Positions 51,560 through 60,432 of a stretch of 64,000 nucleotides of DNA are shown piece after piece; positions within the stretch are counted from its first letter, which is position 1, and each line of letters opens with the position of its first letter. The notes under the pieces are model-generated. The model was not told the DNA's origin, did not search any database, and was given only the letters and a program-made list of their open reading frames with translations. This DNA is from CAIQPV01 sp964480365. Lineage in GTDB: Bacteria > Pseudomonadota > Gammaproteobacteria > Burkholderiales > Gallionellaceae. A program made the position numbers and the translations under genes. The stretch spans positions 62,001 through 126,000 of the forward strand of contig CAYZPM010000003.1 of NCBI GenBank assembly GCA_964480365.1, read 5' to 3'.

Positions 51560-54268
51560 TTGAAAACTGCCCATAAAATTGTTGCTTTGCTTGCTGGTGC
51601 GGTGCTACTTGTTGCACTGGTGGTAGTATTGTTCAGTTCATTCCGGTCGCTCAACGAAGCGTCCGAGGCACGGGCGCATACCCACCTCATATTGAACAGC
51701 GCAGATGATTTGCTGTCTTCATTGAAAGATGCCGAGACGGGTCAGCGCGGCTATTTGTTGACCGATGATGAGTTATTTTTGGAACCGTATTTGGCGGTGC
51801 GCGATGGCATCGTCGTTCGTCTGGATCAATTGCGTCAAATGACCTTGCTCAGTGATGCCCGTAAGCACCTGGACGCAATGGCTCCGTTAATAGATGCCAA
51901 ATTGGCAAAACTGTCGGAGGCCATTGAGTTGCGCCGTAACCATCACATAGCTGCGGCATTGGCGGTTGTAGGCAGTGGTCAGGGCAAGCAGTTGATGGAT
52001 TCAATTCGTACCGAGATGAAAGGCTTCGTCCAGGTCGAGGAAGTCGCGCGGAAGCAGGACGATGACAAATTCGAATCAAACATGCGGCACATGTTTACCT
52101 TCATTGTTATCGCCAGCCTGCTTGCGCTTCTATTTGCCTTTGCCTTCGCTTATTTGATCTATAGAGGAACACAGCAGCGGCTAAAGAATGCAGCTCTTCT
52201 CGAAGCACAGCATTTGCTTGAGATTCAGGAGGAGTCGAATAAACAATTGCAGCAAGCCAACATGACCTTGCAGATCAGCGAGGAAAAGCTCGCCGTAACG
52301 CTCAACTCCATCGGTGACGCAGTGATTGCCACCGATGCCGAAGGGCGTGCGACGCTCCTGAATCCTCTTGCCGCACAACTCATCGGTTGGACACTGGAGG
52401 AAGCCATTGGTCACCCAGTGGACGAAATTTTTCACATCATCAACAAAGACACCCGGCTCCTCGCCACTATCCCGGTAAAGGAAACCTTGGCGCAGGGCAC
52501 GATACATGGCCTGGCCAACCACACCGTACTGATCGCACGCAATGGCAGCGAGTGCGATATCGCCGACAGTTGCGCACCGATTCGTGACCGCGAAGGCCAA
52601 GTGATTGGCGCCGTGCTGGTGTTCCGCGATGTCACCGGTGAATATGCCGTACAGCAGGCCTTGCGCGACCAGCAGTTCTACACGCGCTCTTTGATCGAAT
52701 CCAACATCGACGCGCTGATGACTACTGACCCTTCCGGCATCATTACCGATGTCAATCAACAGATGGAGGTACTCACCGGTTGCACGCGTGAGGAACTGAT
52801 CGGTGCACCGTTCAAAAACTACTTCACCGATCAGGATCGTGCCGAGGCAGGTATCAAGCGTGTGCTGAGCGAAAAGAACGTCACTGACTACGAACTCACT
52901 GCCCGCGCCAGAGACGGTAAGGAAACAGTGGTGTCTTACAATGCGGCCACCTTCTATGACAGCGACGGGAAGCTACAAGGCGTGTTCGCTGCGGCACGCG
53001 ATGTCACGGAGCGCAATCGCCTAGATCAAATGCTGAAGGAAAAGAACGTTGAGTTTGAGAACGCCACCGCTGTGGCGGAAAAAGCCAACCTGGCCAAATC
53101 TGAATTTCTTTCCAGCATGAGCCATGAGTTGCGCAGCCCGCTCAACGCCATCCTCGGTTTTGCCCAACTGATGGAGTCAGATTCCCCACCGCCAACATCC
53201 TTTCAGAAAGAAAGCATAACCCAGATTCTTAAGGCGGGATGGCATCTGTTAACGTTGATCAACGAAGTCCTCGATCTCTCGAAGATCGAGTCTGGGCATA
53301 CGCCGCTGTCGCAGGAGCCGGTGTCGCTGGACGAGGTCATGCACGAATGCCAGAGCATGATCGAACCACAAGCGAAACAGCACGGCATCCACATGACCTT
53401 TCCACAATTCGACATACCCTATTTTGTCCATGCCGATCGGACTCGCGTAAAGCAGGTTCTCATCAACCTGCTTTCCAACGCGATCAAGTACAACCGTGAG
53501 CATGGAATGGTCGAAGTAAAATGCATCGAGAGTGCGCCGGGGCGCATACGCATCAGCATCAAAGACACCGGGGCGGGACTGTCTCCGAAACAACTGGCGC
53601 AGCTCTTTCAGGTCTTCAATCGTCTCGGGCAGGAGGCTGGCGGCGTGGAAGGCACAGGCATCGGCCTTGTGGTGGCCAAGCGACTGATCGAACTGATGGG
53701 GGGCATCATCGACGTGGAAAGCACCGTCGGAGTGGGAAGCGTATTCTGGTTCGAACTCGTCTCGGTTGCCGAGCCACACCTTTCCGTGGAGGAAGTCGAC
53801 GCGGCGGCATTAATCCAACCTCATGTGCCGCGCGAAGCGCGGCTACACACGCTGCTCTATGTAGAGGACAACCCGGCGAACTTGCAACTGGTCAAGCAAA
53901 TCATAGCGCGCCATCCAGATATGCGACTGCTGGCCGCTGTAGACGGGTATAGCGGCATCGAGATTGCACGCGCATCCCTGCCGGATGTGATCCTGATGGA
54001 CATCAATATGCCCGGTATGAACGGTTACGAAGCCCTTAAAATCCTGCACGCAGACCCGGCCACGGCGCATATTCCCGTCCTCGCACTCACCGCCAACGCC
54101 ATGCCACGCGACATCAAGAATGGCATGGAGGCAGGTTTCTTCCACTATATAACCAAGCCCATCATGGTCAATGAGTTCATGGAGGCGCTGAATGTGGCGC
54201 TGGAATTTGCAGAGAAACAGCCTGATAAAATCACCACCGGTCAAGGACACTCCGATGTCCATGCTTAA
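51560..54268 (+). CDS. Hybrid sensor histidine kinase (CHASE3-PAS-PAS-HisKA-HATPase-REC)
   Basis: A 902-residue membrane kinase starting with TTG, supported by GGAGGA 9 nt upstream. Order: membrane segment 7-27, CHASE3 sensor (about 30-165, with AETGQRGYLLTDD), second segment (about 175-197), two PAS domains (about 235-355 and 360-485), HisKA with phospho-H522 (SMSHELRSPLNA), HATPase (LLSNAIKYN, GTGIGLVVAKRL) and a receiver with D814 (ILMDINMPGMNG). It stands alone. With no output gene next to it, the partner may be an HPt protein elsewhere. Confidence 0.94.
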   Translation: MKTAHKIVALLAGAVLLVALVVVLFSSFRSLNEASEARAHTHLILNSADDLLSSLKDAETGQRGYLLTDDELFLEPYLAVRDGIVVRLDQLRQMTLLSDARKHLDAMAPLIDAKLAKLSEAIELRRNHHIAAALAVVGSGQGKQLMDSIRTEMKGFVQVEEVARKQDDDKFESNMRHMFTFIVIASLLALLFAFAFAYLIYRGTQQRLKNAALLEAQHLLEIQEESNKQLQQANMTLQISEEKLAVTLNSIGDAVIATDAEGRATLLNPLAAQLIGWTLEEAIGHPVDEIFHIINKDTRLLATIPVKETLAQGTIHGLANHTVLIARNGSECDIADSCAPIRDREGQVIGAVLVFRDVTGEYAVQQALRDQQFYTRSLIESNIDALMTTDPSGIITDVNQQMEVLTGCTREELIGAPFKNYFTDQDRAEAGIKRVLSEKNVTDYELTARARDGKETVVSYNAATFYDSDGKLQGVFAAARDVTERNRLDQMLKEKNVEFENATAVAEKANLAKSEFLSSMSHELRSPLNAILGFAQLMESDSPPPTSFQKESITQILKAGWHLLTLINEVLDLSKIESGHTPLSQEPVSLDEVMHECQSMIEPQAKQHGIHMTFPQFDIPYFVHADRTRVKQVLINLLSNAIKYNREHGMVEVKCIESAPGRIRISIKDTGAGLSPKQLAQLFQVFNRLGQEAGGVEGTGIGLVVAKRLIELMGGIIDVESTVGVGSVFWFELVSVAEPHLSVEEVDAAALIQPHVPREARLHTLLYVEDNPANLQLVKQIIARHPDMRLLAAVDGYSGIEIARASLPDVILMDINMPGMNGYEALKILHADPATAHIPVLALTANAMPRDIKNGMEAGFFHYITKPIMVNEFMEALNVALEFAEKQPDKITTGQGHSDVHA

Positions 54269-54558
54269 ACCCACGATTCATAGTGATAAACCCAACATGC
54301 CACAATAAATTTCTCCGCCCCGTGCGTAATCACAGCATGGTTCCATCCCTCACCAAAACATGCTTTCAGTGAAGCTTCGTTCTCCCACTGGGAGGCCCAT
54401 CTCGTTAGCTTGTGAATGGAGGCAGAAATGAAGCCAGCGGCTTCATTAATTTTATGAAGAGCATCGGCAGAGAACCTTTCCATAAATATCCAAGTTGCTC
54501 TACTGTCAGTAACGCTCTTTGTACAAAACAAATTCCACTCCCACTCCCTTTTCGCCAT
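54265..54558 (-). CDS. Hypothetical protein
   Basis: A 97-residue frame overlapping the end of the hybrid kinase by 4 nt on the opposite strand. It is rich in tryptophan (WEWNLF, WASQW, ACWVYHYESWV) and has a natural-looking composition, but there is no clear ribosome binding site and I know no family. It lies at the left edge of the AT-richer island. Confidence 0.45.
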   Translation of the reverse strand: MAKREWEWNLFCTKSVTDSRATWIFMERFSADALHKINEAAGFISASIHKLTRWASQWENEASLKACFGEGWNHAVITHGAEKFIVACWVYHYESWV

Positions 54559-54712
54559 CGAGTGATCAAAACCATTGCTTAGTACCCGCTAACGTAGTAT
54601 GGTTATAACCTAGCTTCTAGCACATGCACTGCCTAGCGAATATCGGTTTGGCTTAACATAAATGGGGTCTTTGAAACCAGGATGGGATGAATACTCTCCA
54701 CAGGAGCAGACC

Positions 54713-54922
54713 ATGACTTCAAGCACCCAACAATCCATAAATCACCTGGAGAACGACTGCCAAAACTGCAAAATGGATCGAGTTGCTGGCACCGACATAA
54801 TTGTGTGTCTGGAGGAAAAGATGGATAAAATATTTTGCCCGTGGGCAATACCTTTTGGCAAAGAACGTTATTGCAAACACCCATCTGCTAAAAAGTTCGT
54901 TAAATCAAACGTAATTCATTGA
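54713..54922 (+). CDS. Small cysteine-rich protein
   Basis: A 69-residue protein starting at the ATG preceded by CAGGAG, preferred over the upstream frame start at 54662. Five cysteines occur in a C-x2-C, C, C, C pattern (DCQNCKM, IIVCLEE, IFCPWA, YCKHPS), which suggests a small metal-binding fold. No family is recognised. Confidence 0.5.
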   Translation: MTSSTQQSINHLENDCQNCKMDRVAGTDIIVCLEEKMDKIFCPWAIPFGKERYCKHPSAKKFVKSNVIH

Positions 54923-55017
54923 GCCTTTTGTGCTGAAAGCTGCGCCTTACACATCAGTGTCTCCTAGCCGATGCTACAACAGCACGAAACAAATTGTGTA
55001 TGCAAAATGGGGGAAAC

Positions 55018-55323
55018 ATGACATTAACAAAAGCGGAACTCGTGGATTTGCTGTTTAAAAAAGTTGGTCTGAACAAGCGTGAAGCCAAGGATATAGTAGA
55101 AGAGTTTTTTCTGGAAATCCGCGCCCAGCTCGAACTGAGCGAAAGTGTTAAGTTGTCCGGCTTTGGCAACTTTCAGTTGCGCGACAAGAAGCAACGTCCA
55201 GGGCGTAATCCCAAGACCGGCGAGAGCATCCCCGTCTCCGCAAGGCGCGTGGTTACTTTCCATCCAAGCCCTAAACTCAAGAGCATGGTAGAGATAAGCT
55301 TCCCTAGAAAACTCCACGCCTAA
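55018..55323 (+). CDS. ihfA: Integration host factor alpha subunit-like protein
   Basis: A 101-residue DNA-bending protein of the HU/IHF family. MTLTKAELVDLLFKKVGL at the start and RNPKTGESIPVSARRVVTFH in the DNA-binding arm are typical of IHF alpha. The ATG at 55018 with GGGGGAAAC upstream is chosen over 54994. In most Proteobacteria ihfA follows pheT. Here it is alone in an AT-rich island, so it may be an extra copy with its own DNA targets. Confidence 0.88.
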   Translation: MTLTKAELVDLLFKKVGLNKREAKDIVEEFFLEIRAQLELSESVKLSGFGNFQLRDKKQRPGRNPKTGESIPVSARRVVTFHPSPKLKSMVEISFPRKLHA

Positions 55324-55382
55324 TTCTGGGCTAAACTGATTCAACCTTTCATTCCTGAGTGAGACGGGAAAATACGGCATTA

Positions 55383-55421
55383 AACAAAAAACCCGCCAAC
55401 TACGGGGAGTTTAGCGGGTTT
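55383..55421 (-). terminator. Rho-independent terminator of the DsbA-like gene
   Basis: AAACCCGC (55389-55396) pairs with GCGGGTTT (55414-55421), with a smaller inner stem AACT/AGTT. On the minus strand the stem runs into TTTTTTG. It should stop transcription of the DsbA-like gene. On the plus strand, after ihfA, there is no T-run. Confidence 0.8.
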
Positions 55422-55482
55422 CGTGTACGGCATTCGATGGGCATCACCGAATATATGACGGTCATTCCCCCTAAGTCATGGA

Positions 55483-56115
55483 CTATTTTCTTAGTGCGTT
55501 AATCCGATCTTTGCGTGCTAATGTGACTACTTCATCTAAGACTCGGATGGTTTCATCGGGTTGTAGCCCACTAATGAAATATTTTCCATCCACCGCAATA
55601 CTTGGTGTGCCGCGCACTTCATAACTTCGTTGCAACTGATTGCTGCGAGATATCATGTTTTGAACCGAAAATGAGTTATAAGCTGAACTGAACTTAACAC
55701 GATCCACTCCGTGTTTTGTGACGAAATCGGCTATCTTCACCTCGTTGCTTAAATCAACATTAGACACATGTATTGCTTCAAACAATTCTCTATGTAATCG
55801 TGCACTCTGCCCAAGAGATTGAAGTGCATAAAAGGCACGCGCCGATGACAATTCAGAATCTCTGAAGATAACCGGCACGAATTGCAATTCGACATCCTTT
55901 GGCATCTTCTTTTCCCATGCATTTAACGGTGCCTCCAAGTGGTAACAATGAGGGCATTCGTAGAAGAAGAATTCCAACACCTCTATTTTCTTTCCTGAGC
56001 TTATTGGTTGTGGTTGGTTCAACACTATGTAATCTTTCCCGGCAACCACAGTGGCATGAGAGCAATTCGCAAATAACCAAGTAAAAATTAATACGATTAG
56101 CTTGAATGTTTTCAT
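55483..56115 (-). CDS. DsbA-family thiol:disulfide interchange protein
   Basis: A periplasmic oxidoreductase of 210 aa with a signal peptide (residues 1-21). The thioredoxin-fold active site CPHC is at residues 54-57 and the cis-proline loop reads RGTPSIAV. The family is DsbA, which introduces disulfides in exported proteins. Its composition is AT-richer than the core genes. No dsbB is nearby. Confidence 0.9.
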   Translation of the reverse strand: MKTFKLIVLIFTWLFANCSHATVVAGKDYIVLNQPQPISSGKKIEVLEFFFYECPHCYHLEAPLNAWEKKMPKDVELQFVPVIFRDSELSSARAFYALQSLGQSARLHRELFEAIHVSNVDLSNEVKIADFVTKHGVDRVKFSSAYNSFSVQNMISRSNQLQRSYEVRGTPSIAVDGKYFISGLQPDETIRVLDEVVTLARKDRINALRK

Positions 56116-56222
56116 AATTTGTTTCTTCAGGTAAAAATTACATTAGAATTTGGCTTAAATCACAGTCAGTCTTTGAGGGCATAGTGTGCGCAGGGCTACG
56201 AACCTTGCAGTAAAGAACTGGC

Positions 56223-56632
56223 TCACCCCAACATTTTATAGGCATCCATAGGTACCGATTTGGCAGTCTCACCAAACATGATTACTTTCCCCTCAATCCT
56301 AGAGTTGCCAGTTTCGCTGAATTCAAATCGATAGCTGCATCGCAACACTGACCGTCCAGACAGGTTATCCTTTGGCCTTAACGCTGCATCGCGGCTATGA
56401 TTGAATCTGACATACTTGCTGCTATGTTCTCATCCTCAGATTTTCTTTTGGCTAATCGAGTCTTATCCTGAATCGCTCTCATAGCATTAACATGTTTGAT
56501 AACCTCTAAAGGGTCGGCATTATTCACAGCCTCGACAGCGAGTTGTTCAGCAGGCGAAGGCTTATAAAACGAGTTAAGTCGCTTTTTTTCTGCTAGGGCA
56601 TAAACTTCTTCGCATTGGTGTTTGGTAACCAT
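56223..56632 (-). pseudogene. Small gene with a probable frameshift near its end
   Basis: The intact frame 56378-56632 gives 84 aa (starts MVTKHQCEEVYALAEKK), with no known family. Just at its stop a different frame continues on the same strand with ALRPKDNLSGRSVLRCSYRF, then EFSETGNSRIEGKVIMFGET and AKSVPMDAYKMLG, to a TGA at 56223. That extension has protein-like composition but no start codon of its own. The simplest reading is one gene of about 140 codons split by a single-base change. Two independent genes are also possible. Confidence 0.4.
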
Positions 56633-56733
56633 TTATAAGTGTTTAATACTTTAAATAGACAACCTAGAATGACCATTACGTCCGATTTGCGAGCCTATGG
56701 TGAGAAGCTTAGTCATAATCGTGGCTGAGCTTC

Positions 56734-56955
56734 TCAATCTTCACTCTCCAAGGCCACCACGTCAGTTTGTAAATTACTGCGCTTATTAAAATAAACGTAC
56801 TGAATCGCAGATGGGTTTTGGCACATTAAACTTGTATGCCCAATGTTTCTCGCCCATTGGCAATCCCGTCTTCGCGTCAAGCACTCAACTAAGTCTGTGC
56901 CGTTAAACAATTGCACTAGGCAGTTTTGGTGCCCAAAGGTGATTTCCGATTTCAA
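56734..56955 (-). CDS. Small hypothetical protein
   Basis: A short protein (about 73 aa) with four cysteines (NCLVQLF, ECLTRRR, DCQWAR, MCQNPS). AAGGAGGAA lies only 2 nt from the ATG at 56961, but 8 nt from a TTG at 56955, so TTG is the better start. The frame extends back to 56985. The family is unknown. It is on the same strand as the gene at 56378, about 100 nt upstream of it. Confidence 0.45.
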   Translation of the reverse strand: MKSEITFGHQNCLVQLFNGTDLVECLTRRRDCQWARNIGHTSLMCQNPSAIQYVYFNKRSNLQTDVVALESED

Positions 56956-57198
56956 AATCATTTCCTCCTTAATCCATATTTGCACTGTGTAAGCTAACAG
57001 TTAGTTGTGACGTTTTAATGTGCAATTTATTACGTTAGGGAACGTACCAAAAAATCGGCGATCTACCTGCTAGTAACGTCGTGGTTGACCGTTCGTTGTG
57101 GGTCGTTAGCAGAAGGTGGCAAAATTCCGTTATGTGCGAGTTGCTGTCATTCGGCAATGTGCCGCACTTCAATCGTACATATTATGTTTTAATCCACT

Positions 57199-57483
57199 AT
57201 GGACGATTTTTTCAAACTCAACGAACCAAGAGTTCTTACCGGCATATGGGCTGACACTCGCGCTTTCGGTTTTACGATGGCATCAGAGCCGCTAACCTGC
57301 TCTTTGCTGCGCACCTTGGCCGCATCTAAACCATCGGCTCGTTTTCTTGAGCTTGGTTCCGGCACCGGCTTGTCAACGGCATGGCTGCTTGATGGCATGG
57401 ATTCAAGTTCGCATTTAACCACCGTAAATGCCGCGAAGTGCTGCAATAGGGAAATGCCAAATCATCGGGTAGTAACAAATTGA
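57199..57483 (+). pseudogene. Truncated SAM-dependent methyltransferase
   Basis: The first 75 or so residues match the N-terminus of a class I methyltransferase: an ARFLELGSGTGLSTAWLLDG stretch is the SAM-binding strand and loop, ending in LTTV where the acidic residue would follow. The sequence then changes abruptly (NAAKCCNREMPNHRVV) and stops. About half to two thirds of the domain is missing, so the product cannot be an active enzyme. The break near 57430 marks a deletion or recombination junction. Confidence 0.75.
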
Positions 57484-57507
57484 ACTGAGCTGAAAACATG
57501 GTGGAGA

Positions 57508-58128
57508 ATGCCAGATCACAAGAACGACTCTATTGATCATCGATCCCGCGCGTGGAAGGAGGCGGTGGGTGATCATGTCGCCATGAGGAACGCGGCAAGA
57601 AACTCCAGAATTGTGGAAGATTATCTTACGGGTAATTTTACTATGTCCGAGATCGGTGCACGCGAAGGGGTCTCCCGCGAACGAGTAAGGCAAATCTTGT
57701 CTGATCAGGCGCCCGAGGAGTTTAAGAATGTTAGGAAGATATACAGGAAGACGGTGACGGCTGAAATTAAGTTGCATAAAATCGCCCAGCGTGAAGCTGC
57801 ATTCTTTCGATTGTGGGACTGTGACCGCGAACGGTTTGCCTATATATTGTCAGTATTCCCGGATGCACGGTTGAGATTCAAGGAAAACAAGGGAAATGCG
57901 CACACAATGAATCGTCCATGGAAAATGACGTTTTGCGAGTGGGCGATGTGTTGGATTAATTCGGGCAAGGTTTGGCTTCGTGGACGTAGGAAAATAAACG
58001 AATCTGGTCGATACGGTCAGTATTGGATGAGTCCGATTGACCAAGCCTTAGGGTACGTGGCTGGGAATGTCAGGATCGTTCGTGTGGTTGAGGCAATCAA
58101 GGCAAGAGACAAACGAAAAACGAGATAG
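57508..58128 (+). CDS. HTH protein with HNH-like C-terminal block
   Basis: A 206-residue protein. Residues about 45-66 form a sigma-70 region-4-like helix-turn-helix (MSEIGAREGVSRERVRQIL). The C-terminal third reads MTFCEWAMCWINSGKVWLRG and SPIDQALGYVAGNVRIV, a pattern like the tail of phage HNH proteins (ID...GY..GNVR) but without the metal-binding histidines I would expect. It may be a phage- or plasmid-derived regulator. It starts 25 nt after the methyltransferase fragment. No phage structural genes are near. Confidence 0.55.
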   Translation: MPDHKNDSIDHRSRAWKEAVGDHVAMRNAARNSRIVEDYLTGNFTMSEIGAREGVSRERVRQILSDQAPEEFKNVRKIYRKTVTAEIKLHKIAQREAAFFRLWDCDRERFAYILSVFPDARLRFKENKGNAHTMNRPWKMTFCEWAMCWINSGKVWLRGRRKINESGRYGQYWMSPIDQALGYVAGNVRIVRVVEAIKARDKRKTR

Positions 58129-58480
58129 CTGCTCTTGAGAATGACTATAAAGCAGCATCGATGTAGCTATTATGAACTTCGCCTGGGTCGTTAGTGCTCC
58201 CTTGGAGTTTTCGGAAAGCTGACCTTCCAGCAGGCCATGCCGACAGCCTTTTCATAAAATAGTCAGGGTCTGCAATGGACGATGAGTTAGCACTATAACT
58301 GCTGCGGGTCGATAGTGAGAATTGGTGAACGTCGGTAAATTGGGGTGCTTATTAATTTTGCCGCATGAGGAATTTCAACGACCGTTTTTTGGCATGCTGT
58401 TATCATGGCGCCACGGCCACAGTGTGCCAATGTAGGTCAGTCAGAGGCGTCCTCTAGTTCGGACGATAAAAGGAGTTTTT
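58129..58480. other. 352-nt intergenic region
   Basis: No gene, RNA or clear repeat is seen. Its end contains AAAAGGAG, the ribosome binding site of the small membrane protein at 58481. Confidence 0.5.
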
Positions 58481-58765
58481 TTGCTAACACTGATAATTGT
58501 TATTGGATTGATTTCTGTTGCAATTGTTATCTTTTTGATTCCTGTTCTGGGCGGGCGAGATGAGTCTCCTTCACCCTCTATCTCTGGTTCAGACGACAGT
58601 CGCCTTATTAGGGCGGATTTCGATGAGCGCGCAAAAGCGGAAAGATTAATTGAGAATGAAGCTAAGCATAACCCAGCAACGAATGCAGATTTCACAAAGA
58701 AGATTATTTGGATTGCCGTTATTGCTGTTGCGGCATTTACTTTTTTTTACGTATCCATGCTATGA
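58481..58765 (+). CDS. Small two-segment membrane protein
   Basis: A 94-residue protein from a TTG start with AAGGAG 7 nt upstream. Two hydrophobic segments (about residues 1-23 and 72-93) flank a charged middle part. The function is unknown. It is the last gene of the island before tRNA-Arg. Confidence 0.5.
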   Translation: MLTLIIVIGLISVAIVIFLIPVLGGRDESPSPSISGSDDSRLIRADFDERAKAERLIENEAKHNPATNADFTKKIIWIAVIAVAAFTFFYVSML

Positions 58766-59111
58766 CGTAGATTACTATCCGTTTGTCGGCATATACTTGG
58801 CAACCTCGTCGGCAGATAACAATTTAATGGCACTAGATCCGGCAACAGGAAATAGTTTGCTTAATGTTGGGCTGGCCATAAGGTAATTTGGCGTATCAGG
58901 GTGTCAATAAAAATGAGTGCCATGTTGCCCTGAATGAACAGCAGCTATTGATAAATTTGAAGTGGCACTATGGGCCGTTAGAGAAAATACTTAAAATTTC
59001 ATGAGTATTGGTCACTTCCACGTATGTATCGCAAAAGTCACGCTTACCGACGAAAATATTTGAATTGAAAGTTTGCCCTGTGAAAAATCAGGATGGCCTG
59101 AAAGCCTTATG
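58766..59111. other. 346-nt intergenic region next to tRNA-Arg
   Basis: AT-rich sequence without a convincing gene. It abuts the 3' end of the tRNA, the usual side for integrated elements, but I see no integrase and no repeat of the tRNA 3' end. Confidence 0.45.
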
Positions 59112-59188
59112 TGGTGCGCTCGGCGGGAGTCGAACCCACGACCCTCGGCTTCGGAAACCGATACTCTATCCAGCTGAGCTACGAGCGC
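59112..59188 (-). tRNA. tRNA-Arg (anticodon CCG)
   Basis: The complement strand folds as a complete tRNA. The acceptor stem is GCGCTCG (59188-59182) with CGAGCGC (59122-59116), the D arm reads AGCTCAGCTGGATAGAG and the anticodon loop TTCCGAA. The T arm carries GGTTCGA, and ACCA is encoded at the 3' end (59115-59112). The anticodon CCG decodes CGG. Its 3' end faces the AT-rich island at 54.3-59.1 kb. Confidence 0.95.
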
Positions 59189-59250
59189 TTTTTGAAGAAA
59201 AACTGCGAAGAGACTAACGGTCATTTTACCCTACCGCGCCCGAATGACAA

Positions 59251-59298
59251 GCTTCGGAAACCAATACTCTATCCAGCTGAGCTACGGACGCTTTGAAG
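59251..59298 (-). repeat. Partial duplicate of the tRNA-Arg 5' half
   Basis: This segment repeats 59148-59197 with about four differences (for example CCGATACT to CCAATACT, and ACGAGCG to ACGGACG). It contains the anticodon arm, the D arm and the 5' acceptor strand plus the flank CTTTGAAG, but no T arm or 3' acceptor strand. It cannot form a tRNA. It looks like a degraded tandem duplication, or the scar of an integration event. Confidence 0.85.
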
Positions 59299-59434
59299 GG
59301 CGCACAGTATAACGCATCACCATCCCCCGCGCACGCCGCGTCTACTAAATGAAGTTCGCGGTATAGGCGATGATGTGTCGCACATCCCGCAAAAATGCTA
59401 TCGTGCGCACCATGACTTTTGAATATCCTGCCCC

Positions 59435-59854
59435 ATGAGTTTCACCAACCCCAGCCCGGACGAAATTTGCCGCATGTTGCACAGTATCGGTACCATCGCG
59501 GTAGTGGGATTATCACCCAATCCAGCACGCCCCAGCTTCCGCGTGGCGCGCGCCATGCAAGGCCACGGCTACCGCATCGTGCCGGTGCGTCCGCTGGTGC
59601 AGGAAGTGCTGGGCGAAACCGCTTACGCAGATCTGGAGAGCATCCCGTTCAAGGTAGATATGGTAGACGTGTTCCGCGCATCGGAGCATGTGCCTGCTAT
59701 CGTGGAGAGCTGCATTGCCCTTGGCATTCAACGTCTGTGGCTACAGGATGGCGTGATTCACGAGAAGGCAGCGCAACGGGCGCAGGCAGCGGGAATTACG
59801 GTGGTGATGGATCGCTGCATCTGGCGCGACTATTCTCAGCTATGCACACCTTGA
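59435..59854 (+). CDS. CoA-binding domain protein (YccU family)
   Basis: A 139-residue single-domain Rossmann protein of the CoA-binding family: IAVVGLSPNPARPSFRVA near the start, GYRIVPVRP, and GIQRLWLQDGVIHEKA near the end. Small proteins of this type bind CoA, but their role is poorly known. Its end overlaps the start of tag by 13 nt. Confidence 0.88.
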   Translation: MSFTNPSPDEICRMLHSIGTIAVVGLSPNPARPSFRVARAMQGHGYRIVPVRPLVQEVLGETAYADLESIPFKVDMVDVFRASEHVPAIVESCIALGIQRLWLQDGVIHEKAAQRAQAAGITVVMDRCIWRDYSQLCTP

Positions 59855-60426
59855 ACAAGCAGCGCTGCGCCTGGGCGGGCAACGATCCGTTATATTGCGC
59901 CTACCACGACGAGGAATGGGGCGTGCCGCTGCATGATGATCGCGCGCTGTTCGAGTTCCTGATTCTGGAAGGTGCGCAGGCAGGACTGAGCTGGATCACC
60001 ATTTTGCGCAAGCGCGACAATTACCGTGCCGCGTTCGATAATTTTGACGCCGAGCGCATTGCCCGCTATGACGCGAGTAAAATAGAATCGCTGTTGCAGG
60101 ATGCGGGCATCGTGCGCAACCGGCTGAAGGTGCAATCTGCCGTGAATAATGCGCAAAAATTTCTGGCTGTGAAGGAGGAGTTCGGCAGCTTCGACGCCTT
60201 CATCTGGCGCTTTGTGGATGGCGTGCCAAAACAGAACCGTTGGCGTAGCCTCGCCGAAATACCTGCGAGCACGCCGGAATCAGACGCGATGAGCAAGGAA
60301 CTGAAACGGCGCGGCTTCAAATTTGTCGGCAGCACCATTTGCTATGCGCACATGCAGGCGACCGGCATGGTAAATGACCACTTGGCTGATTGCTTCAGAT
60401 ATTTGGAAGTCCAGAGAGAGAGTTAA
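59842..60426 (+). CDS. tag: DNA-3-methyladenine glycosylase I
   Basis: Tag removes 3-methyladenine from DNA in base excision repair. From the ATG at 59842 the product is 194 aa and begins with the zinc-ligand region RCAWAGNDPLYCAYHDEEWG, followed by FEFLILEGAQAGLSW and KRRGFKFVGSTICYAHMQA, all Tag hallmarks. The same frame runs back to 59419, but that part is an out-of-frame reading of the CoA-binding gene. Confidence 0.94.
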   Translation: MHTLNKQRCAWAGNDPLYCAYHDEEWGVPLHDDRALFEFLILEGAQAGLSWITILRKRDNYRAAFDNFDAERIARYDASKIESLLQDAGIVRNRLKVQSAVNNAQKFLAVKEEFGSFDAFIWRFVDGVPKQNRWRSLAEIPASTPESDAMSKELKRRGFKFVGSTICYAHMQATGMVNDHLADCFRYLEVQRES

Positions 60427-60432
60427 TACGCA

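Noticed and set aside
54265..59111. Integron cassette array
   Set aside because: Genes lie on both strands and I see no repeated attC-like sites or integron integrase.
59419..59841. 141-codon N-terminal extension of tag
   Set aside because: It overlaps the real CoA-binding gene in another frame and has arginine- and glycine-rich shadow composition.
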